Part shown: positions 43,373-52,121 of the stretch, piece by piece
Layout: each line of letters begins with the position of its first letter
Position numbering within the stretch: position 1 is the stretch's first letter
DNA from: DASSJT01 sp963715025
Lineage (GTDB): Bacteria; Actinomycetota; Actinomycetes; Actinomycetales; Dermatophilaceae
DNA: 64,000 nucleotides
NCBI GenBank assembly: GCA_963715025.1
Contig: CAVQQQ010000001.1
Span: 248,001 to 312,000 of the forward strand
Reading direction: 5' to 3'
Notes under the pieces: generated by a model
Databases searched by the model: none
What the model was told of the DNA's origin: nothing
Seen by the model: only the letters and a program-made list of their open reading frames with translations
Position numbers and translations under genes: made by a program

Positions 43373-45001
43373 ATGACTGCACTCACGGGGTCTCCACGCA
43401 CGTTCGGCGGGCGGCAGACGACGGTCGCGACGGTCCAGACCATGGACCCGTTCAGCCTCGCGGAGGCCATCCGCGACCTGTCGATCGACGACATCGCGGG
43501 CTTGGTCGAGGCAGAGGCCGAAGCCCTTGTCGCCGCTTGCGAGCGCATCGTCACCGCAGTGCAGGCGCGGGCTTCGGCTGCCACTGCGAGTCTGGTGAAG
43601 CGCGTTCAGCGGCGACTCGACGACGAGGCTGAGGAGTTCAGGGCCCTGACGGGTCGAGGCCGGCCGTTCGTCGCTGCGGGCGACGACGTGGTGCCGTCCA
43701 TGCTGGCTCCGGCGTTGCGACTGGCCCCTCGCACCGTGGCCGCGCGGGTGGACGCCGACTGCTTCCTCGTCAACCGCATGCGCTCCACTTTGGCCGCCTA
43801 TTGGGAGGGTGATCTCGAGCGCCACCGCGCGGAGGTCGTGACCGATCACGGCCTCTCCCTTCCGGACGCTCTGCGCGAGCGCTACGAGGCGTTGGTCCTC
43901 GAGAGCGACGTTGACATCGAGACTGGCGCGGTGACGGTCATCTCACCCCGCGTGCGCGACATGTCACGCTCTGCGCTGGCCCGCCGTGCCGCGAAGATCG
44001 CCAGAGATCTCGACCCTGACCATGCCCGGACAGCCGCCGAAGCGGCTCGCGAGGCCCGAACGGTGAACGCCTGGCCGGCCGACGCACCGGGCATGACCCA
44101 GTGGTCGGCGACGCTTCCGTCTGATGCCTCCCAGCGGATGTGGGCAGCCATCGACGAGCTGGCCGCCGACTATGCGCGGGCCAACCCCGGCCTGGCCGTG
44201 GAGGCCGCGAGGGCAGATGCGCTCGCCGACCTCGTCCTGGCCAACGCATCGATCACCACCACCGTCACTCTGCTGGTTCCGACGATCGCCTTGTCCGCGG
44301 CCCTCGACACACCCGTCTCGCACACCGCCAGCGGCCTCGGCGCGATCGTGAACGGTGCGCCTGACCGCAGGCCCGGAGCGCCGGTGTGCTGGACGATCGC
44401 CGGCATGGTCGACGATCCCCGGGTCGGCGCACTCCTCCCCGAGACCGTCGCCGAGCTCCTGGCTGACCCAGCAACGCTCGTTAAGCTGGCCCGCCTCGAT
44501 CCCGACGGCACCATTGCGAGTGACCCGCGTAAACACGATCCCAGCGCCGCCCTCCGGCGAGCCGTGCACGCCCGGGACGGCACATGCCGCTTTCCGGGAT
44601 GCGGCACTCCGGCGAAACGCTGCGATGTAGACCATGTGATCGAGTTTCCGCTGGGCCCCACTGATATTCAGAACCTCGCGACCCTTTGCCGAAGACATCA
44701 CCTGTTCAAGCATCACGGTGGCTGGAAGACCACTCTGGCTGCCGACGGAGTTCTCCACTGGAGCACGCCAGACGGCCGCGCCTACGCGACTGAGCCTCGC
44801 GGTCGTCAGATCCTTGACCACCTCGGAATGTCCGGCGACGCAACTGCGACCCCTTGCAGGCCCGAAGTCAGCGTGCTTGAGGACAGCGTCGCCGCAGTCG
44901 TGGAGCTCAGTTCGTGGGGTCCTAGGACTTTCCGCGGCCCTGCATCTGACACCGTGTTTCCGACCCTCGAGTGGATCGTGGGCCGGGAAGACGCCGCGTG
45001 A
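43373..45001 (+). CDS. DUF222 / HNH endonuclease domain protein (13E12 family)
   Basis: 542 residues. The N-terminal DUF222 helical domain spans about 20-330. The C-terminal HNH nuclease motif spans about 393-450: RAVHARDGTCRFPGCGTPAKRCDVDHVIEFPLGPTDIQNLATLCRRHHLFKH supplies the paired zinc cysteines and the H..N..H residues (shown in pieces: CRFPGCG, CDVDHVIEF, NLATLCRRHH). The perfect LexA box upstream agrees with the known DNA-damage control of several M. tuberculosis 13E12 genes. These genes are often present in many copies per genome. Biological role unresolved: nuclease in repair or selfish element. Confidence 0.9.
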   Translation: MTALTGSPRTFGGRQTTVATVQTMDPFSLAEAIRDLSIDDIAGLVEAEAEALVAACERIVTAVQARASAATASLVKRVQRRLDDEAEEFRALTGRGRPFVAAGDDVVPSMLAPALRLAPRTVAARVDADCFLVNRMRSTLAAYWEGDLERHRAEVVTDHGLSLPDALRERYEALVLESDVDIETGAVTVISPRVRDMSRSALARRAAKIARDLDPDHARTAAEAAREARTVNAWPADAPGMTQWSATLPSDASQRMWAAIDELAADYARANPGLAVEAARADALADLVLANASITTTVTLLVPTIALSAALDTPVSHTASGLGAIVNGAPDRRPGAPVCWTIAGMVDDPRVGALLPETVAELLADPATLVKLARLDPDGTIASDPRKHDPSAALRRAVHARDGTCRFPGCGTPAKRCDVDHVIEFPLGPTDIQNLATLCRRHHLFKHHGGWKTTLAADGVLHWSTPDGRAYATEPRGRQILDHLGMSGDATATPCRPEVSVLEDSVAAVVELSSWGPRTFRGPASDTVFPTLEWIVGREDAA

Positions 45002-45033
45002 GGCCGCAATGGCTCACGATGCGGCCACGACGA

Positions 45034-45124
45034 CGCTCGACCCGGGTGCGCTGGCTCATCGCTCGACCCGGGTGCGCTGGCTCGGCGCTCGAGCCGGGTG
45101 CGCTGGCTCATCGCTCGAGCCGGG
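45034..45124. repeat. 26-bp tandem repeats running across the mnmA stop codon
   Basis: About 3.5 copies with a 26-bp period beginning CGCTCGACCCGGGTGCGCTG (45034, 45060) and CGCTCGAGCCGGGTGCGCTG (45086), then a partial copy at 45112. The mnmA stop (45108-45110, read on the minus strand as CGA TGA) lies in the block and its last codons are part of the unit. It fills the gap between the convergent DUF222 and mnmA genes. Confidence 0.88.
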
Positions 45125-46190
45125 CCGACGCAATCGTTGCCGAGCCGACAACCCGCGTTCCGTCGTAGAGCACCACCGACTGGCCGGGGGCCACGCCCCT
45201 GAGGCGCGGGTCCAGCCGCACCTCCACGCGGTCACCCTGTGCCCACGCCGTCGCGGGTACTTCCTCGCCATGCGCCCGCACCTGGGCGCCGACCGACACG
45301 ATGCCGTCCGGCGGCTCACCGCACCACCGCGCGTGGTCGCCGGTCAGGGCATTGACCCCCAGCAGGTCGGCCGTGCCCACCACCACGGTGTTGGCGCTCG
45401 CGTCGACGTCGACGACATAACGTGGCTCGCCGTCCATCGACGAGCGCGGGAGCCCCAGGCCCCGGCGCTGGCCGACGGTGTATGCGTACGCGCCGGCGTG
45501 GTGTCCCACCACAGCGCCCGAGGTGTCGACGATGTCCCCGGGCTGCTGCCCAAGTCGTTCGGTCAGCCAAGCGCGAGTGTCGCCGTCGGCGATGAAGCAG
45601 ATGTCATGTGAGTCCGGCTTGCTGGCGACGTAGAAGCCCCGCTCCCGCGCCTCGTCGCGGACCCGCGGCTTGGCCGTGTCGCCAAGCGGGAAAAACGCCT
45701 TGGCCAGTTGGCCTGCGGTCAGCACCCCGAGCACGTAGGACTGGTCCTTAGCCGCGTCGACCGCCCGGTGGAGCTCCCGCGTGCCGTCCGGCTGCTGAAC
45801 GATCTGCGCATAGTGACCCGTGGCAACGGCGTCGAACCCCAGCGCGACCGCCTTGTCCAACAGCGCCGCGAACTTGATCTTCTCGTTGCATCGCAGGCAC
45901 GGATTGGGAGTGCGGCCGGCCGAGTACTCCGCCACGAAGTCCTCGACCACATCCCGCTTGAACCGACCGGCCATGTCCCACACGTAGAACGGGATCCCGA
46001 GAACGTCGGCGACGCGGCGGGCGTCCCCGGCATCCTCGATCGTGCAGCACCCGCGCGCACTCTCACGCAGCGTCGCGGCGCTCTGGCTCAGTGCCAGGTG
46101 CACGCCCACGACCTCATGCCCCGCATCCAGCATGCGCGCGGCAGCGACGGCGGAGTCCACTCCGCCGCTCATGGCCGCCACAACACGCAT
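45108..46190 (-). CDS. mnmA: tRNA-specific 2-thiouridylase
   Basis: Thiolates U34 of Lys/Glu/Gln tRNAs using sulfur from a cysteine desulfurase. 360 residues. PP-loop AAMSGGVDSAVAAARML at the N-terminus. The catalytic cysteines are in TPNPCLRCNEKIKF and DSHDICFIADGDTRAWL. TVGQRRGLGLP and the C-terminal beta domain follow. The ATG at 46190 has TATTCT at 46197-46202, a 6-nt gap (leaderless); a TTG at 46196 is possible. The cysteine desulfurase gene lies just upstream on the same strand with one gene between, so sulfur donor and acceptor are clustered. Confidence 0.95.
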   Translation of the reverse strand: MRVVAAMSGGVDSAVAAARMLDAGHEVVGVHLALSQSAATLRESARGCCTIEDAGDARRVADVLGIPFYVWDMAGRFKRDVVEDFVAEYSAGRTPNPCLRCNEKIKFAALLDKAVALGFDAVATGHYAQIVQQPDGTRELHRAVDAAKDQSYVLGVLTAGQLAKAFFPLGDTAKPRVRDEARERGFYVASKPDSHDICFIADGDTRAWLTERLGQQPGDIVDTSGAVVGHHAGAYAYTVGQRRGLGLPRSSMDGEPRYVVDVDASANTVVVGTADLLGVNALTGDHARWCGEPPDGIVSVGAQVRAHGEEVPATAWAQGDRVEVRLDPRLRGVAPGQSVVLYDGTRVVGSATIASARLER

Positions 46191-46264
46191 CGTCAAAGAA
46201 TAGATGCGGGATGCCGGTGGGCCGGCACCGCGCTCAGGTCACAGGTCAGGGACTTGGCGGGAGG

Positions 46265-46333
46265 CTCAGTAGTCGGGGACGCTGAGTAGCCAGGGACGGC
46301 TCAGTAGTCAGGGACGCTCAGTACACCGAGACG
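46265..46333. repeat. 17-18 bp tandem repeats running across the peptidase stop codon
   Basis: CTCAGTAGTCGGGGACG, CTGAGTAGCCAGGGACGG, CTCAGTAGTCAGGGACG and CTCAGTACACCGAGACG follow directly (46265-46333). The last unit contains the end of the M15-like gene (TAC TGA at 46318-46323). The three other copies repeat that end downstream of the gene. Confidence 0.85.
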
Positions 46334-47076
46334 TGCACGTGGTCGTAGTGGTTGGCCGTGATGCTTCCGCGGTCCTCCATGAGGCGCCACGTCGTGGTTC
46401 CGGGGAACCAGATGTGCTGCTCCCAGATGAGGTACTTGATGTTGAGCTCGGCCGCGTGTGCCTGAAGGTAGACGACGATGCGGTCGCCCTGGGAGCTCGT
46501 ACACATGATGTCGACGGCATGCCCGGTGCCGTGGTCGCCCGGGTCGCCGGCGCGATAGCCGCCGATGGTGCCGATCTCGGGGAAGGCCGTGCGGATGGCG
46601 ACGTAGACCCGCTGGGCGTTGGGGCCGAGGCCGAGCGCCCGCGCTTCCGCGAGCAGCCGGGCATCCCCGGTGACCACGCCGGCCGGCGTCTCCGGCGCAG
46701 ATGGCTTCGCACTGGCCTTCGCCTGGGCAGTGAACCCCAGGGCGCCGAACGACGGCTGGGTCGGCCCGGTCCTGGGTTGGGGAGCCACGACAGCGGGTAG
46801 CGCTGACCGCGCGATCGATCGCGATGCGGCCGCGTCGTCTCGTCCACCGACGAACATAGCCGCGGTCTGCGCCCTCGCGGCGAGCTCCGCCGAGCGGTCG
46901 GCCTGGAGGTTGCCCTCCGCCGTGGCAACGGTCGTCGTACTGGCGCCGATCATCAGGCCGAAGCCCACCATTGCTTTGGCGCCCTTCGCCGACACAGGGC
47001 CGCCGAAGCCCAGGTCGGGCAGACGCCGTACACGGCCCGAGGCGTGGCGCGCACGGGCATCGCGTCGTTCGGACAT
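46318..47076 (-). CDS. Membrane-anchored or exported protein with M15-like (VanY-type) C-terminal domain
   Basis: 252 residues from the ATG at 47076 (MSERRDARARH). A basic N-terminus is followed by a hydrophobic segment (AMVGFGLMIGASTTTVATA, about 34-52), an Ala/Ser/Pro-rich linker, and a C-terminal domain with DPGDHGTGHAVDIM and NHYDHVHVSVY. HxxGxAxD and the terminal HxH resemble zinc ligands of M15 D-Ala-D-Ala peptidases and of related actinobacterial ARB_07466-type domains. Probable peptidoglycan-linked function; catalysis unproven. An upstream in-frame extension to 47184 is rejected. Confidence 0.72.
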   Translation of the reverse strand: MSERRDARARHASGRVRRLPDLGFGGPVSAKGAKAMVGFGLMIGASTTTVATAEGNLQADRSAELAARAQTAAMFVGGRDDAAASRSIARSALPAVVAPQPRTGPTQPSFGALGFTAQAKASAKPSAPETPAGVVTGDARLLAEARALGLGPNAQRVYVAIRTAFPEIGTIGGYRAGDPGDHGTGHAVDIMCTSSQGDRIVVYLQAHAAELNIKYLIWEQHIWFPGTTTWRLMEDRGSITANHYDHVHVSVY

Positions 47077-47176
47077 AGATGACCTCAGTGCAGGGGGACG
47101 GTCGGCACGACCATACCGGGGATCGGCCGCTAGGTGGAGGAACCGGGCAGATTCGCTGCTGCGCGCGTGAGCCGCG

Positions 47177-48361
47177 TCACGCAACCCCGTGCGCCCGGCG
47201 GGCCCGGTCGACCGCCCCTGGCAGGGCGCTGAGGAACGCCTCGACGTCCTCCTCGGTCGAAGTGTGGCCGAGAGTCAGCCGCAGCGCCCCGCGCGCCTGC
47301 GCCTCGGCGTACCCCATCGCCAGCAGCACATGGCTCGGCTGCGGCACACCAGCCTGGCAGGCTGACCCGGTGGAGCAAGCGACGCCTGCGGCGTCGAGGA
47401 GGTAGAGGAGCGAGTCACCCTCGCACTCAGGTACCAGAAGGTGTGCATTGCCCGGCAGGCGTCGCAAGCCGTCACCCGGCTCCCACAGGCCGGTGACCGT
47501 GATGCCGTATCCGAGGCCGATCGAGGACTCGATGAGACGGTCCCGCAGGCGCACCAGCCGGTCCGCCTCGGTCTCGCGCTGCGCCGCAGACCCCTCGACA
47601 GCGACCGCAAAGCCGCGGATGGCCGGCGTGTCGAGGGTCCCGCTGCGCACCTGCCGCTCCTGTCCCCCGCCATGGAGCAAGGGCACGAGCTGGGCGTCAC
47701 GCCGCGCCACCAGCGCGCCGATGCCGGTCGGGCCACCGCACTTGTGACCGCTCAGCGTCATGAGGTCGGCGCCGCTGGCGGCGAAGTCCAGCCCGAGATC
47801 GCCCAGGGCCTGGACCGCGTCCGTGTGCATCGGAATCCCGAACTCATGTGCTACCGCGGCGATCTCGCGCACTGGCTGGACTGTGCCGACCTCGTTGTTG
47901 GCCCACATGACACTGACCAGGGCCACCGTCTCCGGGGTGTCACCGATGGCCGATCGCACGTCATCGGCGCTCACCACCCCGAGGCGGCTCGGCTCGACCC
48001 AGGTGACCTCCGCACCCTCCTCCTTGACGAGGTACTCGACCGAGTCGAGCACGGCATGATGCTCGATCGAACTCACCACCAGGCGGGTGCGTGTGGAGTC
48101 AGCCTTGCGCCGGGCCCAGAACGTGCCCTTGACCGCAAGGTTGTCCGCCTCGGTGCCACCGGCGGTGAAGATGACTTCGGACGGACGCGCGCCGATCGCA
48201 CGGGCAATGCGTTCCCGGGACTCCTCCACCACCCGCCGAGCCATGCGGCCCGAGGTGTGCAGTGAAGAGGCGTTGCCGACCGCCCTCATCTGGTCGGTCA
48301 TGGCTTCGACTGCCGCGGGAAGCATCGGGGTCGTCGCCGCATGGTCGAGGTACGCAGTCAC
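47177..48361 (-). CDS. Cysteine desulfurase (NifS/IscS family)
   Basis: 394-residue PLP enzyme that releases sulfur from cysteine as a persulfide. YLDHAATTPMLPAAVEAM at the start, the PLP lysine in TLSGHKCGGPTGIGAL near 205, the catalytic cysteine in GVACSTGSACQAGV near 332. TAGAAT at 48368-48373 lies 6 nt before the GTG at 48361 (leaderless). It probably supplies sulfur to the neighbouring mnmA product and to Fe-S assembly. M. tuberculosis iscS (Rv3025c) sits beside mnmA in the same way. Confidence 0.95.
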   Translation of the reverse strand: MTAYLDHAATTPMLPAAVEAMTDQMRAVGNASSLHTSGRMARRVVEESRERIARAIGARPSEVIFTAGGTEADNLAVKGTFWARRKADSTRTRLVVSSIEHHAVLDSVEYLVKEEGAEVTWVEPSRLGVVSADDVRSAIGDTPETVALVSVMWANNEVGTVQPVREIAAVAHEFGIPMHTDAVQALGDLGLDFAASGADLMTLSGHKCGGPTGIGALVARRDAQLVPLLHGGGQERQVRSGTLDTPAIRGFAVAVEGSAAQRETEADRLVRLRDRLIESSIGLGYGITVTGLWEPGDGLRRLPGNAHLLVPECEGDSLLYLLDAAGVACSTGSACQAGVPQPSHVLLAMGYAEAQARGALRLTLGHTSTEEDVEAFLSALPGAVDRARRAHGVA

Positions 48362-48520
48362 CGCACGATTCTACGGCGGCGCTTCGGGCACGCCGGCGGG
48401 TGCACGCCTGCCGCACCCAGCGGCATACCCCTGTGGCGTCTGAATGACCGGGCCGGAAGCGAGGCGGCAGGCGTGACCTGGCCGGATGACCGTGGCTGGT
48501 GGGCTGCCCGCCGGGCAGGG

Positions 48521-48982
48521 CTAGGCGGGAACGGCCGCCTCGACGAAATGGCTCATGACCTGCGGCCACTCTTCCTCGTAGCTGGCGACCGCCTCGTCGC
48601 GGTCGCGACGGCGCCCCCACGCGGTCTGCTCCAGGGCCACGCGGGTCATCGTGCCCTCTGCCCCGAAGACGACGAGCAGGTCGGTCGCCTCTTCCGGCGG
48701 CGTGCCAGGGTGCCAGGCCAGGCGGAGCCGAACCGGCGCCTCCCAGTCGAGCACCTCGGCCCAGGTTGTCGGTGGCCGGTCGGGGTGTCGCTCGACCACG
48801 CGGTTCCACTCCGCGGCAGAGCCTCGATCGGTCTCGAAGGCGACGCTGCCGCCCTCGCCGTAGACCGAATGCGTCGCCATGGGCCACCACCGGCCGATGT
48901 GGCCGGTGAAGAGGTCGAACGCCGCCCCCAGGTCCAGCCCCACGACGACCTCGTGACGGACACCCAGCTCATGCGCGCTCAT
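48521..48982 (-). CDS. SRPBCC (AHSA1-like) domain protein
   Basis: 153 residues, the helix-grip fold of START/Bet v1-like proteins: VVVGLDLGAAFDLFTGHIGRWWPMATH at the start, WAEVLDWEAPVRLRLAWHPG in the middle and TRVALEQTAWG near the end. AATGAT 6 nt before the ATG may be a leaderless promoter. It lies between the desulfurase and etfA on the same strand, separated from etfA by two hairpins. Ligand unknown. Confidence 0.78.
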   Translation of the reverse strand: MSAHELGVRHEVVVGLDLGAAFDLFTGHIGRWWPMATHSVYGEGGSVAFETDRGSAAEWNRVVERHPDRPPTTWAEVLDWEAPVRLRLAWHPGTPPEEATDLLVVFGAEGTMTRVALEQTAWGRRRDRDEAVASYEEEWPQVMSHFVEAAVPA

Positions 48983-49027
48983 GAGCCCATCATTGCCCCG
49001 CGGGAGTGCAGCCGTCCCCGAAAGCGC

Positions 49028-49056
49028 AAGGTCCGGGCCCCGTGGGTCCGGACCTT
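49028..49056 (-). terminator. Hairpin after etfA
   Basis: AAGGTCCGGGCCC (49028-49040) pairs with GGGTCCGGACCTT (49044-49056) across CGT, 13 bp with one G/T-type mismatch. It lies 40-70 nt downstream of the etfA stop, next to the octamer palindrome at 49062-49081. It probably ends the etfBA transcript. Confidence 0.6.
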
Positions 49057-49060
49057 GCTG

Positions 49061-49084
49061 GTATGCCGGCCGGCCGGCATATCC
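49061..49084. terminator. 20-bp palindrome built from inverted octamers
   Basis: TATGCCGGCCGGCCGGCATA (49062-49081) is a perfect palindrome. Its left side is an exact GTATGCCG (49061-49068) and its right side CGGCATAT, one base off. It lies about 11 nt after the etfA stop (49095) and is the third inverted octamer pair found at a gene end. Confidence 0.65.
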
Positions 49085-49094
49085 GGTAGTGGGG

Positions 49095-50051
49095 TCAGCC
49101 CTTGGCTGCCTTGATCGCCTCGGTGGCCTGTGGCAGCACCTGGAACAGGTCCCCTACGACCCCGAAGTCGACCAGCTCGAAGATCGGCGCCTCTTCGTCC
49201 TTGTTGACCGCGACGATCGTCTTGGACGTCTGCATGCCGGCGCGGTGCTGGATCGCGCCGGAGATGCCGCATGCGACGTACAACTGCGGGGAGACCTGCT
49301 TGCCGGTCTGGCCCACCTGGGAGGTGTGGGGGTACCAGCCCGCGTCGACCGCGGCGCGCGAGGCACCAACGGCTGCGCCGAGGGAGTCGGCGAATGCCTC
49401 GACAGGCGAGAAGTCGCCACCGGTGCCGCGGCCGCCGGAGACTACGATCGCAGCCTCGGTGAGCTCGGGGCGGCCGGTGTTCTCCTTGGGCTTGGACTCG
49501 GCGATGCGGGCCGACTTGGCCAGATCGGAGAGCGTGACCGCGAGGTCCTCGACGGCCGCCGCGCCGGCAGCCTCCTCGGGCGCCGCGGAGTTGGGCTTGA
49601 CCGCGACGATCGGCGTTCCCTTGGTCACGGTCGCCTTGACCGTGTAGGAGCCCGCGAACACCGACTGGGTGGTCTCCACCCCGTCGGCACCGGCTTGCAC
49701 GTCGATCGCGTCGATGATCAGGCCGGAGCTGGTCTTGATCGCCAGGCGCGCGGCGATCTCCTTGCCGGAAGCGTTGGAGGGAATGAGCACCGCGGCCGGG
49801 GAGACCTTCTCGACCAGAGTGGCCAGGACCTCGGCCTGCGGGGCCACGAGGTACTGGGTTACCTCGGGATCGGTGACCGCGTAGACCTTTTGCGCGCCGT
49901 AGGCGGCCAGTGTGCCCTTGGCCGACTCGAGGCCCTCGCCGACGAACACGGCACTGGGCTCGCCCAGGCGGCGGGCGATGGTCAGGAGCTCGGAGCTCGT
50001 CTTGCGGACGGTGCCGTTGGCGTGGTCGACCAGAACGAGAACTTCAGCCAT
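49095..50051 (-). CDS. etfA: Electron transfer flavoprotein alpha subunit
   Basis: 318 residues. FAD-binding C-terminal domain with the ETF-alpha signature: VGQTGKQVSPQLYVACGISGAIQHRAGM and IVAVNKDEEAPIFELVDFGVVGD (in pieces GQTGKQVSP, GISGAIQH, VNKDEEAPIF). The N-terminal domain contains LVDHANGTVRKTSSELL. Carries electrons from acyl-CoA and other dehydrogenases to the respiratory chain. It starts 29 nt after etfB with an AGAGG ribosome site. The order etfB-etfA matches the FixA-FixB arrangement in mycobacteria. Confidence 0.96.
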   Translation of the reverse strand: MAEVLVLVDHANGTVRKTSSELLTIARRLGEPSAVFVGEGLESAKGTLAAYGAQKVYAVTDPEVTQYLVAPQAEVLATLVEKVSPAAVLIPSNASGKEIAARLAIKTSSGLIIDAIDVQAGADGVETTQSVFAGSYTVKATVTKGTPIVAVKPNSAAPEEAAGAAAVEDLAVTLSDLAKSARIAESKPKENTGRPELTEAAIVVSGGRGTGGDFSPVEAFADSLGAAVGASRAAVDAGWYPHTSQVGQTGKQVSPQLYVACGISGAIQHRAGMQTSKTIVAVNKDEEAPIFELVDFGVVGDLFQVLPQATEAIKAAKG

Positions 50052-50080
50052 GACTACTACCTCTTCCCTTTCTCGTCGGC

Positions 50081-50863
50081 TCAGATGAACTTCTGGGCGG
50101 AGAGGAACTCGGCCAGCTTGGTGCCGCCGTCGCCCTCGTCGGTGATGATCTGGCCCTTCTCGCGCGGGGGGCGCTTGGTGAAGGACGCGACCTTGGTCCA
50201 GGCTGCGTCCAGGCCGACCTGCGAGGCGTCCACGCCGAGTTCGGCCAGGCCCCAGTTCTCGACCGGCTTCTTCTTGGCCGCCATGATCCCCTTGAACGAG
50301 GGGTAGCGCGGCTCGTTGATCTGGTCGGTGACCGACACCAGCGCCGGCAGGGAGGCGACGATGGTCTCCGACGCGGCGTCGCCGTCGCGGCGGATGGTGA
50401 CCTGGCCGCCCTCCACGGCTAGCTCCGAGGCGAAGGTCACCTGCGGCAGGCCGAGACGCTCGGCGAGCATGGCCGGGACAACGCTCATCGTGCCGTCGGT
50501 CGAGGCCATGCCGGTCAGGACCAGATCGGGCTGACCGACCTTCTTGATCGCCTCGGCAAGTACCAGGGACGTGGCCACTGCGTCGGAGCCGTGGATGGCC
50601 TCGTCGCTGACGTGGACGGCCTTGTCGGCGCCCATCTGGAGGGCCTTCTTCAGCGCATCGGCAGCCTGGTCGGGGCCGATGGTCACCACGGTGACCTCGC
50701 CCTCGCCCGCCTCGACGAGCTTGAGGGCCGCCTCGACGGCGTACTCGTCGAGCTCGGAGAGCAGGCCGTCAACTCCCACGCGGTCTGTGGTGTTGTCGGA
50801 CTCGTTGAACGTGCGGTCGGACTGCGCGTCCGGCACGTACTTGACGCAGACGACGATGTTCAT
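50081..50863 (-). CDS. etfB: Electron transfer flavoprotein beta subunit
   Basis: 260 residues, AMP-binding partner of EtfA: NIVVCVKYVPDAQSDRTFNE at the start, ELDEYAVEAALKL, VVTIGPDQAADALKKALQMGADKAVHV, LVLTGMASTDGTMSVVPAMLAERLG and INEPRYPSFKGIMAAKKKPV at the C-terminal signature. The ATG at 50863 has GAGGA about 10 nt upstream. First gene of the etfBA operon. Confidence 0.96.
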   Translation of the reverse strand: MNIVVCVKYVPDAQSDRTFNESDNTTDRVGVDGLLSELDEYAVEAALKLVEAGEGEVTVVTIGPDQAADALKKALQMGADKAVHVSDEAIHGSDAVATSLVLAEAIKKVGQPDLVLTGMASTDGTMSVVPAMLAERLGLPQVTFASELAVEGGQVTIRRDGDAASETIVASLPALVSVTDQINEPRYPSFKGIMAAKKKPVENWGLAELGVDASQVGLDAAWTKVASFTKRPPREKGQIITDEGDGGTKLAEFLSAQKFI

Positions 50864-51278
50864 GCGTGGATCGTCCTCTTCTCCATGGTGGATGGGATTG
50901 GTTCGAGTGGTCAGCCCTCATCCTGACAGCCAGTGCGGCGGCGCCGAACGGCTTGTCGGCGTGATGCCTGACACCACCGAGGCTAACCGCCCGTACGGTC
51001 GGCGCGAGAGCCCGCACGAGGTGATCGTGCGCACACCGCCACTCGCGCTGACGGCAAGATCACACGAGCAAGCGGGCCTCGGCCGGTGCGGGCGCTCATT
51101 GGCCCATGTCCGCGCGAGCACACGTCGTGTGTCGCCATGGACACAGACACCGGCGCCATCGAGCGGGATCGTCGAGGGACTTCCCCACGACGGGGATGAA
51201 TCCGTAATCAACTGGCAAGCGTCTGGGCGGCCACACAGTTCGCTCCAGCAATCGGATCTGCGTGGGAAGGAGCAGACG
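50864..51278. other. 415-bp stretch without a recognised gene
   Basis: It should hold the etfB promoter: TAGCCT on the minus strand (50980-50985) is a weak -10, giving a leader of about 110 nt. It should also hold the promoter of the septum-formation-like gene on the plus strand (GGAAGGAG ribosome site at its end). CACAC-GTC-GTGTG near 51120 can form a small hairpin. I see no convincing ORF or octamer copy in it. Confidence 0.4.
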
Positions 51279-52121
51279 ATGCCTGATGACCAGCACATTC
51301 CAGGTGAACCGGACGACGTCACAGGGACGCAGCCCGTTGACCCGTGGATGCCACCCGCACCTGCGGTTCCTCACGACGGAGAAGGTATGCCGGTGAGCCC
51401 GGCACGAACGTCTACCGACAAGGTCTCGATCACGGCTTTCGTGTTCTCCCTGGTCGGGATGGGGATCGTCGCCATTCCCCTCGCCATCTGGGGCATCCTG
51501 CGGACCGGCCGCAACGAGCGACGTGGACGCGCCTTTGCGATCGCAGCCCTGGCCTTCTCGGCCGCATGGGCCGTGGTCGTCTCGACCCTCGTGCTCGCCT
51601 CTGGACTCCTCATCGGTGGCCAGGAGGCCGCTGTGTCCGATGTCTCGGAGCCGGCGCCCACCGTGAGCGGCCCGTCCTCATCCACGAGCAGCGCCGCGAA
51701 CTCGGCCTCGACGGCAACAGCGGATTCCCGGACCACCGTGCCACTCAGCAAACCCAAGCGGGTCTACTGGGAGGACCTCAAGCCGAAGATGTGTGTCCGA
51801 TTCCCCCAGGCAGCCGAGGCTGTCTACGTGACGGTCGTCGACTGCCGCGCTGAGCACCAGGAGGAAGTCACGTCACGCACCACCCTGGCCGGCGGCACGA
51901 AGTGGCCAGGCGACGATGCCGTGAACGCCGCCTCAGAGGTCAAGTGCCGCGCCGCGTTCGAGAGCTACGTCGGCATCGGCTACGACGACTCGCGGCTGGA
52001 GATGGACGCTGTGACCACGCAAGCGGCGGGTTGGGCCGACGGCGACCACACAGTGGTCTGCCTGGTCTTGGATCCCGCGAACGAGCACCTCACCGGGACC
52101 CTGCGGAGTGCTCACCAGTAG
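51279..52121 (+). CDS. DUF4190 / septum-formation-domain membrane protein
   Basis: 280 residues. A Pro/Asp-rich cytoplasmic N-terminus (about 1-48) is followed by two membrane segments (ITAFVFSLVGMGIVAIPLAIWG and AIAALAFSAAWAVVVSTLVLAS, DUF4190-like). A Ser/Thr/Ala-rich extracytoplasmic linker leads to a C-terminal domain with two or more cysteines (MCVRFPQA; VTVVDCRAEHQEEVTSRT; EVKCRAAFESYVG; VVCLVLDP), as in septum-formation domain proteins of Actinobacteria. Strong GGAAGGAG ribosome site at 51279. Longer upstream frame rejected. Cell-envelope role inferred. Confidence 0.8.
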   Translation: MPDDQHIPGEPDDVTGTQPVDPWMPPAPAVPHDGEGMPVSPARTSTDKVSITAFVFSLVGMGIVAIPLAIWGILRTGRNERRGRAFAIAALAFSAAWAVVVSTLVLASGLLIGGQEAAVSDVSEPAPTVSGPSSSTSSAANSASTATADSRTTVPLSKPKRVYWEDLKPKMCVRFPQAAEAVYVTVVDCRAEHQEEVTSRTTLAGGTKWPGDDAVNAASEVKCRAAFESYVGIGYDDSRLEMDAVTTQAAGWADGDHTVVCLVLDPANEHLTGTLRSAHQ

